From Larix kaempferi (taxonomy: Eukaryota; Streptophyta; Pinopsida; Pinales; Pinaceae), in contig BSBM01000372.1 in the NCBI GenBank assembly GCA_027924585.1, positions 9,717,001-9,781,000 on the forward strand: 64,000 nucleotides of DNA, written 5' to 3'. This document shows positions 56,412 through 64,000 of this stretch, piece after piece. The notes under the pieces are model-generated. The model searched no databases. It saw only the letters and a list, made by a program, of their open reading frames with translations, and was not told where the DNA came from. The position numbers and the translations under genes are program-made. Numbering within the stretch: position 1 is the stretch's first letter; every line of letters begins with the position of its first letter.

Positions 56412-57592
56412 TGTTAACACCCAAAATGACCACCTAGGTTGTGGGAGATGGTAAACTAGGGTAACCACTAACCAATCTTAGCTTGTGTTACTGACCCAAC
56501 ACAAGCAGAGAGGGCTCTCTCTATAAGCTCACGAAATACTGGAAATCATCAAGATTGTCAATAATGAAGAAAAACATACCAGCATTCATCATTCAAGATA
56601 TTCAATTACAACAGTACAGAAGATCAATTTTTTGTTGGGAACAAAATAGTTTAAACGTAGCTTGGCTAAAACATATGAATCTTCATTTGGGAAATGGAAT
56701 CACATTCAAACAAACTCTGAAAACTCATTTACAAATGCTTCACAAATGCATTTACATAGGGGCGGGATAATAAAAATTTCGTAGTGAAAGTGATTTTTAT
56801 TGGCGGAATAGAAGAAAAAAGAAACAATCCATTGACATAAGTAATATAATAATGAATCCTACATCGATTTTAGCAGAAAAATGATGGTGGAATACTTGGA
56901 AAAAGATAAGTAGAGCATAATTTCTATGAATTCTACTTAGCTATCACATTGCACCAAGTATGAAATAATGTTACAGACTGAAATTAACAATGAGATACAC
57001 AATTCACATGGAGAAAGAAGGAACATACTACAAGGCCAGTTACACAAGAATCCCTGAAAACATTGGCTCAGCTCTATAAATCTTTATTCAAAATATAGCT
57101 CAAAATGTCTTACAGAACAATACACAAAAATTCCCATAAAAGTTTTCAACACTTTTTAATTCCATTACTTCGCATATATAGATGTTAGGAGTCCTCTTGA
57201 TCGACTCATCTAAAACTAAAAATAGTTATCGGAGTGACACTTCATTCTGGTTGTTTTCCCACTATCACTACAGAAACAAAAAATGGGTAGAAATGGCCTA
57301 ACTGATTTCTTACAACCCATCGGTATTGACACTTCATTCAGGTTGTTTTTCCACTATCACTACAGAAACAAAAAACGGGTAGAAACGGCCTAACTGATTT
57401 CTTACAACCCAACGGTATTTTTACTAAGTAACATTTGCTTCAAGTAAAAAGTAAAGAAAGTAAAGTAATAGTTCCAGCTGGCTATTCATATAGCCGCCTC
57501 AAAGAATGTTACAAATGATCAAAAATAGGAATGTCTTGTAAGAAGTCTCTGATTCCAAGCGAGCATCAACAACTATAAAAAGACAAGTATCA

Positions 57593-60500
57593 CTAAGGCT
57601 GATGGAGAAAGTATAGCAATTTGCTATATTTTTCTATGTGGGCCCATTGATCTATAGGTGGGAGGTCATAGTCCACCATCTCTTTCACCATAACTCATAT
57701 TTCAATGTGTTAAGTGTAGAAGAACGGAGGAAGCCTTTCACCAATGGCGATTAATCTGTTCAAGATTTCAAAGTCTTCTTCGACCTTTTCCATCAAGCTT
57801 TTTCCTATAAGAAACTGGTTCAAGTGTTTGAACTTTGTGTGATCCATCCTCATCACCCACAGTAGGTTTTTATAAGCATTGTGAAGGATTAGTTCCTGGT
57901 TATCATTCCAAAAAGAAGGTAACCCAATTTCAACCAGCTTATCAAACTTACCTTTGAACTCTGCCACTTAACTCTTCATCTCCTTGACTTTGGCCTTTAC
58001 ACTCTCAACCTGAGTATATTTCCCCAAGATATTTCGGGCCACAGCAAGTGTAGTAATCCAGTTCCCAATATTTAACTTCATCCTTTCCTCTTCTGATAGA
58101 CCATTCAGGAAAGTGATGGCATTTAATGTAGTTTCCTTGGGTCTTCGGGTTAATCTCTCCCTAGAAACTTCACAACCTGTAATAGCATCACTAATTGTTT
58201 TCTCTTTTATCCTTATAAACTCAAGGTAGGGTCTAAAGTTCTCAGCTTCCTTAATGATCTTGTCCCATACCAAGTGTTTGCATCCTTACAAAGCCGCCTG
58301 CTCGGTAGCCTGATGAGTGAGTTTTTTATTGATCTCAATCAATTCCTTGTGCTTCTTTTGGAGGACCTTCAGATCTTCTTCCCTTTTACTACTCTCTTCT
58401 TCCAACCTGTGAGCTTTTTCTTTCAACTCCTTGATTTCCACGTCTTTCAAGATGATGTGAGACATAGCCTGCAACAGACTGTCGGTACCATTTCTTTCCC
58501 CGGTTTGGTTCGAATTGGTAGGCTGCATGTCCAAATTGGACAAGTTAGTTTTCAAGTCATCAAGCTATTTCTCTAATCTTATCCTCTCTTTTTTCCAGAT
58601 ATCTTCCTTCTCTGTAAACTTCAGCAATTCTACTTTGCAATCACTTATTTCCTTAGACAAGTCTTCTTTTTTCTTTTCGAAGTCCGTCTCTTCGGGAACT
58701 TCGATCAGTCGGATATTTGGAACTTTTTCATTCTTCTATAGCTTCTGAATCAGCTTGTCTTTTTCTGCTAACATCTTGCTCATGCTTTTTCCTCCACCAT
58801 CACTTATGACCAGGTTAGATTGTACCTTTTTGAGCTACTACTGGAGTGCTCGTTTTTCACTTTTCTCTAGCTTCAATTGGTTTTCCAATTTTTTCACAGT
58901 AACTAGCAAGTTATCACTTTTCAATGCTGCTTTCACAAAATCATCATACACAAGGTTAGTAACCTGTTTGTTAAACTGGATTTTTTCTGGGTACTAGTAT
59001 TTTTTCCCAATTGATCCTTGTCTCGGTCACTCCATCTTCCGTTACCATTGCCAAGTTTAAGACTTTGTCATGCATACCTCTGCTAGTCATTAGGGAAGTC
59101 TTAGACAGACCGCTGACCATAGGCATTGAATCAAACAACCTCTGGTCCAAGGCCTGCTTGTTTTGATCATATTGCTGACAGAGGTTGGCCTTGGACCAAA
59201 ATTTATTACCAACATCTTCTTCTTAGACATCTCGAAACTTGTATTCTACCATCTGGATCTCAAGAACTGATGACTCCCCATCATCTGCCCTTCCAATATC
59301 CATTTGGATAGGCCATTCCTCTTGGGATGTGGCAACAATGAGCTCCTCTTTAGTTGGGGAAGCAATTAACTTGGCTTGAATAGCCACAACAAATAACTCA
59401 TCCTGTATCTCTAATTTGGGCTGCTTGTCTCCATTACCTTTTTTAGTATCCATCTCTCCGACTTCATCAAAGTTTCTTTTCCGGCCCACTTCCACAGTGT
59501 CCGGCACTTGATCTAAATCCATTATTAAATCAGATAAGATAATATCTCCTCCCCGTGTTTCCATGGCTTCCTCTGCCTCGAGTTCCCACCTCAACAAATT
59601 TATCCCCTTCAGTACCCCTTATGTTTCTATATGCTGAAAAGAATTGAGGTTACATTCTTTCCTTCTCTTGGAAATAATATGTAAGGGGTCGTATTTGATG
59701 GCCATATCCTTCCTGAACCCAGGTGGCTTTAATAATTCTTCCACCTCGGACACAGCCTCTTTATTCTTGACTATGAAAGGGCCTACCTTCCAGGGGCATT
59801 TCATGTCCATGGTCTTCTTGTGCTTTAGGAATTGCACGTCTTCTAGGGCCAACTTCTATCTGATAAATTCCAGTGCAAAGACCCGCAGTGTTAGAAAAGC
59901 GGGTAGAACATATGGCTCCTGTACAAACCCTTACAACCTAATGATTGTAGCTTCTTTCAACAAAAACCAGTCACTGACAGCCAGTTCATCCTTTAACTGC
60001 ATCATTGCTTTCATTTTAGGAAACACTCTAGGAAATTCTTCCCCAAAGATAATTTTATAGACAGGGGGCAAAACATAGTTCAAATAATTGAAAGCATTGT
60101 CTACCAACTCATTTTCTTCAAGCAGTGAGGAGAAGTGTGGGATTTCGGCGCTGCTGTACAGAATCATTTTCATTAGCTATGTTTGATACCTAAAAAACCT
60201 AGTGTTCGGGAAACTGCTCAATTGTACATGTAATTTTTTCGCCAAAAATTGATCAAATCTCAAAGATGGGATGAGTCCACTTTCGGACCTAGCCAGATTG
60301 ATGCTAATTCTAAAGAGTAGGCTTAATTGGACCTCAATTACCCATAAGTCGCTATCCAACCCTAAAAATTGAGCTAACAAAGAAAGAACCAACTGGGAAC
60401 TGTCATTAAAAAGGCTGACATTTAGGGGATATGGTTCTTTAGAGATTTCAAAGTAGGGCTTCTGGAAAGTGGCTAAGAAATCTTGATGGCTTTTTGGGTT

Positions 60501-60896
60501 GATTTGTCGATACAAAGAAACTACAGACTCCTCGGAAAAACCCTCCAAGTCTTGGTATTGAGACTCGGGAATGAAAAAGGAATTCGTAACAATAGACACA
60601 TCTATATTACAGACAACTCTAGACTTCTGGGCATCCATGATTAATATTTGGGGCTCTGAATAATTAGAAGAACACCATGCTACAAACTCAGGGATAGAGA
60701 ACACCTGGTCAAGGCAAAAGAAAATGAATGATGACCTAAACACGCCATGTATATCCAATCCTTGGCCATGCAAGGCTTCCAACCTCCTTTTGATTTTCGG
60801 GACTGGGAGCCACATGCATGTATCAAATACGTCGACGTCCCTGTATTCCAAGGAAACCTTAACCCTAGAACTGGTAGAAGCTTCTTCTTCCCCCAT
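57593..60896 (-). pseudogene. ORF of about 1,100 codons inside the giant 5' LTR
   Basis: Second copy of the LTR-internal ORF. It is the better preserved one at the start (open for 239 codons from MGEEEASTSSRVKVSLEYRD). Readable pieces in order: FRSSFIFFCLDQVFSIPEFV, SLYRQINPKSHQDFLATFQ, MKMILYSSAEIPHFSSLLEE, KCPWKVGPFIVKNKEAVSEV, EEWPIQMDIGRADDGESS, the coiled-coil MSHIILKDVEIKELKEKAHR, then TLNAITFLNGLSEEERMKLN and FDKLVEIGLPSFWNDNQEL, ending at TAG 57593. It keeps the base whose loss shifts the frame in the other copy near 26737. It has its own stops near 60176 and 59930. In sense it lies between the LTR TATA box and gag, so a genomic transcript from this LTR would carry it as the first long ORF. 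Confidence 0.72.
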
Positions 60897-61078
60897 CTTA
60901 TACTGTAAAAGAGTTAGATTGTTTAGAAAAATGGCAATTACAGACCCTACCTGTCACCTCGGAAGCTCTGCATGTACCCTGTCGAAGGTTGTGTCGCCTT
61001 CATCGTCTGCCACATGCCAAGAGACTTCCTGACTTCGACAAGTTTTGGAAACAAATGTCGACCTTCGTGGGCACTTCT

Positions 61079-61089
61079 TATATATATAA
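61079..61089 (-). promoter_or_regulatory. TATA box in giant 5' LTR
   Basis: The minus strand reads TTATATATATAAG about 185 bases before the LTR ORF; identical in the other LTR. Confidence 0.55.
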
Positions 61090-62131
61090 CCGTATTTCCA
61101 TAACTCTCAGTCTCTGTGGCCTGCCATCGTTTGATCTCAGCCATCTGAACTCTCACATGTCTACTTTCCATTGTGGAATCTAACTGCCCTTTTACCTACT
61201 GATTTGACAACCTACCCATCTCCACCATCAGATCCTCACTGCTAGTCCTCATCTGAGCCATTAATCTCATTTGCATGCATCTACGGGGTGGCATCGCATG
61301 CACCCAAAAAGGATTTTCCTCTATCATCGTTTCTCTATGAGACAAGCTGTTTAGTTGACACCTATCTAGCAGGACCCATACCATCGCATCTAGCCTGTCG
61401 CTATCCTTCATGCTACTTATTGGTGTGACGGTGTATGACAACCGTATGCTTCTTCTCAGATGTATATCCATGGTGAGTCCCCATACTCAACTTAGCTTTT
61501 AGATCCTTCATCTGCCAATGGGGTCCCCCTTGTTATACTCTGTGCATTTCCAGCTTTCGCTAGCTGTTGATCTAGCTCTTCTTTCAGCCTGAACCGTAGA
61601 TCTATCAGAGACTTGGGCCCTCCTTTCGGTAAATAAACCAGAACCCTTAGATCTCAAAAAAATCATCTCTGTCGTAGATCCTTGTATCTGTCCCTACCAT
61701 CGCATGTGCCCAAATATGGCATCACCCATTTCTCCTTACTCTTTGTGATGCGCTCCTAGGCTGACACCTATCTGGTGGGACCCGGCTAATCGCATCCACT
61801 TATTCATTGTTCTCCTTGCAACTTGGTCATGCGATAACGATGCCGATCTGCCCGACACTTAGTCTTTCATAAATTTTCTCGCAGACTATAAGTTTGGGGT
61901 ATTCTTCGCTTGCTTTTAACCATTTTCTTTGTCTATTAATACTCATCCTTTAACATTAGCCCCCTTTTATTGCATTGGGCCCCTCCTATATCATTCTATC
62001 GCATGTCTTAGCACCTGGCCACTACCGATGGGAATCACTTCAAGATTTTTTCTCAGGTAGTTGTCTGACCTTTCATCTTTCATGTACAAGTCTATAAGTT
62101 GTAAAAGAGCAAAAATATATAGGTGCTAACA

Positions 62132-62136
62132 GGACA
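62132..62136. repeat. target-site duplication of the giant Tat element, right copy (GGACA)
   Basis: Identical to 23883-23887. Confidence 0.93.
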
Positions 62137-64000
62137 ACTACCCCTAAATTTGTGGCATTATCCCCCAGGTGGGTGGAAGAGAGCAGGAAGCTTATTAATG
62201 ACCAGTTAACCACTAAAAGGCCTAGGCAGCCTACATAAGGCAATTTGAATTGGGTTGGCAGCCCCTTACAATATTTTCTGTAGAAATATTCCTCAAGTGC
62301 ATCAGGTGATCATTGAGAGATTTGAATAGGGAGGCTATGTGAGAGTGCAACTGTAAGTTTGCTAGTTATACTGAGAAGGGAAACCAGAGTGCTGGTGAAG
62401 GTCTCTTTGACTGTTGAGTCTTGAGGACTGGACAATCTACATTCTATTGCAAGTTGATTTACTAAGGCTTCTACAGAATCTTCCTCCTGGTGGTTCAGTG
62501 AATAGGCTCGGGGGCCCTAAGGAAAGTAACTTGGCTGTCTTCAGGAATAGGTTGGGTGGAATAGGTTCCTTGGTCTGTTTGTTTCTCCTATAGTCAACCA
62601 GGTTTTACAATTCTTACTTTTGTTTACAGTTAAATGTTTCTGCATAGTAGAATTATTAAACTCAATCATGTAAAAGAAATTATTTTATTTTCTGATCTAA
62701 GTATGATTCTGAATGAAAAAGATTTGTGAAATAATTGAATCGATAACCATCTCTATATTTTTCCCCATGCTTTTCTCTGCATCGTACTCCAGTATAGAGA
62801 AGTAAAATTAAGAAAGATGAGAGACAGGTTGAATGCCATTGATTGGAAATATGAATACAGTAGTTCTCTTGTTATATTTCTGCCATATATTTAATCATAA
62901 TAAACATTACAATATAGTATCAACAGCTACATAGAATTCATATGATTATTGGATAAAAGAAAAACATATTTTGTTTCGGCATAGTTCTTTATATTTCCTT
63001 TTAAATCTATCTAGTTTAGATAGTAAGCAAATACATTTCAATATTATACATTTCATGTTTTTCAAGCAATTATATTTTCAAGAATTATAGCAGATACAAG
63101 AATTAATCTCTGTATAAATTTATTACAATTATACATATTTGATTTCTTCACTAACTTTCACCTTTGATTTCAATTATTGAATATCTACATAGCAGTATCA
63201 AACCCTAAGATACTATAGACCCTAGTTTTCTATTTACACAGTTCATAATTTTTTTCTCAAGCCATTCATGGCAAACTTTAGACATTTCTTTTCTAATCCT
63301 AACAACTATAGATTTTCCAAACCCTAACTAGCATTTCGAGACTACTACAAGACAATATTCATCACTTAGCAGAAAGCACGATTTTGTACTAATGTCTATC
63401 GATAGCTCATAACCCTAGTAAGAACACATACACAACATCGAAAACAATTATTGCAAAGGTTAAATCTCAAGTACAAAAGCTCAATACAAGCCAGATAGCA
63501 AACGAAAGCTACAGGTAGGGTTTCAATTGTGAATTAAAATAGAACACCGTGGCGTAGCCATTCCAAAAACAATTAACAACTGAACTATCTCATCACGATT
63601 TCAAAAAAAACATGAACATCAATAAAGATAACAAAAGTACAGGGAACAACTATTACAGTTATGCAAACCTTAACCCTCGGCTAAAAACAACTATCATTCT
63701 TCGGCATCACATAACAATTATACAATTATTTCCTCAACCATTAATTTTAAAACAAGTCTTTTCATTTCAAGCGAGCCATTGTCTTTAGAACAGGAGAACC
63801 CTCGGCTCCCATTTCACATTCAAAAAGTATAATAGAGTTTACATTACGGAACTGTCAAGGTTCCTAACATTAAAGAGATGTTTAACCCTTGTCAACCAAA
63901 ACGTTTAAACGAGTACAAGATCCACAAAATACACAGGGTTTTACCCTTGACTTTTAGAAGAACAAAAACAAGCGTGAAGTTCTTAACAATGATGCAGCCA
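62132..64000 (+). repeat. 3' LTR of the gag-only element, second part (runs off the window)
   Basis: Continues the match to the 5' LTR from about 17661, through to about 19530 at the window edge (shared GTTCTTAACAATGATGCAGC). About 2.3 kb of the LTR should lie outside. Non-coding. Confidence 0.92.

Larger units (their letters stand above)
23888..62131 (-). mobile_element. giant Ty3/gypsy element (Ogre/Tat clade) with 5.7-kb LTRs, containing two nested insertions
   Basis: Direct repeats of 5,664 and 5,720 bp (23888-29551 and 56412-62131) bound a minus-strand gag-pol. After removing the Athila-like element and copia-4 with one duplication each, the native length is about 17.5 kb and the internal part only about 6.1 kb, so the LTRs make up roughly two thirds. 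Sense order: 5' LTR with ORF, primer site, leader, gag, protease, extra RNase H, RT, RNase H, integrase, 3' LTR with ORF. The extra RNase H points to the Tat branch. All genes are broken. Confidence 0.9.
56412..62131 (-). repeat. giant Tat element 5' LTR
   Basis: 5,720 bp with plus-strand ends TGTTAACACCC and AGGTGCTAACA. It differs from the left copy by point changes and a few indels; one is a tandem duplication of about 75 bp near 57240-57400 (CATTC[AT]GGTTGTTTT type). Confidence 0.92.

Noticed and set aside
23888-62131. The 5.7-kb direct repeats as an ordinary segmental duplication
   Set aside because: They have TG/CA ends, flank a complete gag-pol order, and are bordered by an exact GGACA duplication in a sequence whose uninterrupted copy is present at 17656-17672. 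They are LTRs.

Overview
Everything I can identify in this window is plant LTR-retrotransposon sequence. I found no host protein gene, no tRNA or rRNA gene and no CRISPR array. Lineage-specific markers point to a seed plant with a large, repeat-filled and heavily methylated genome. These markers are a tRNA-iMet primer site (TGGTATCAGAGC) in Ty1/copia elements, Ogre/Tat/Athila-type Ty3/gypsy polyproteins with an extra RNase H, and a gag-only element whose remnant carries a chromodomain tail. A gymnosperm is plausible but I cannot prove it from sequence alone.

Layout, left to right. (1) 1-1085 and 8227-9704: 5' part of a minus-strand Ty3/gypsy element (gypsy-1: gag, primer site, 5' LTR), split by copia-1 (minus strand, 1086-8226, 607-bp LTRs). 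(2) 9705-10768: unclassified debris. (3) 10769-17388: minus-strand copia elements of a second family (copia-2 and copia-3) sharing an LTR (11582-13107). (4) 17389 to beyond the right edge: a gag-only element with about 4.5-kb LTRs (17389-21873; second LTR 23616-23887 plus 62132-64000+). (5) 23888-62131: a giant minus-strand Ogre/Tat-clade element inserted in that second LTR, flanked by GGACA. Its 5.7-kb LTRs each contain a degraded reading frame of about 1,100 codons. (6) Inside the giant element sit a plus-strand Athila-like Ty3/gypsy element (34541-48276, duplication GCAGG, inserted in gag) and copia-4 (plus strand, 49263-56228, duplication GGAGT, inserted in the leader; same family as copia-1).

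The nesting gives a relative history: copia-2/3, then the gag-only element, then the giant Tat element, then the Athila-like element and copia-4; separately gypsy-1, then copia-1. All coding regions are broken by stops, indels and deletions. In the Athila-like pol most stops are TAG, often where the family has Gln (CAG) or Trp (TGG), which fits deamination of methylated CHG sites. No element looks autonomous now.

Most notable: a long ORF inside both giant LTRs, downstream of a TATA box; a second RNase H placed before RT in the giant element; a second capsid-like module between protease and RT, plus five zinc knuckles and a roughly 960-codon accessory ORF, in the Athila-like element; arrays of short hairpins with compensatory stem changes in two unrelated copia families; and a candidate intron between integrase and RT in both copies of the copia-1/4 family.
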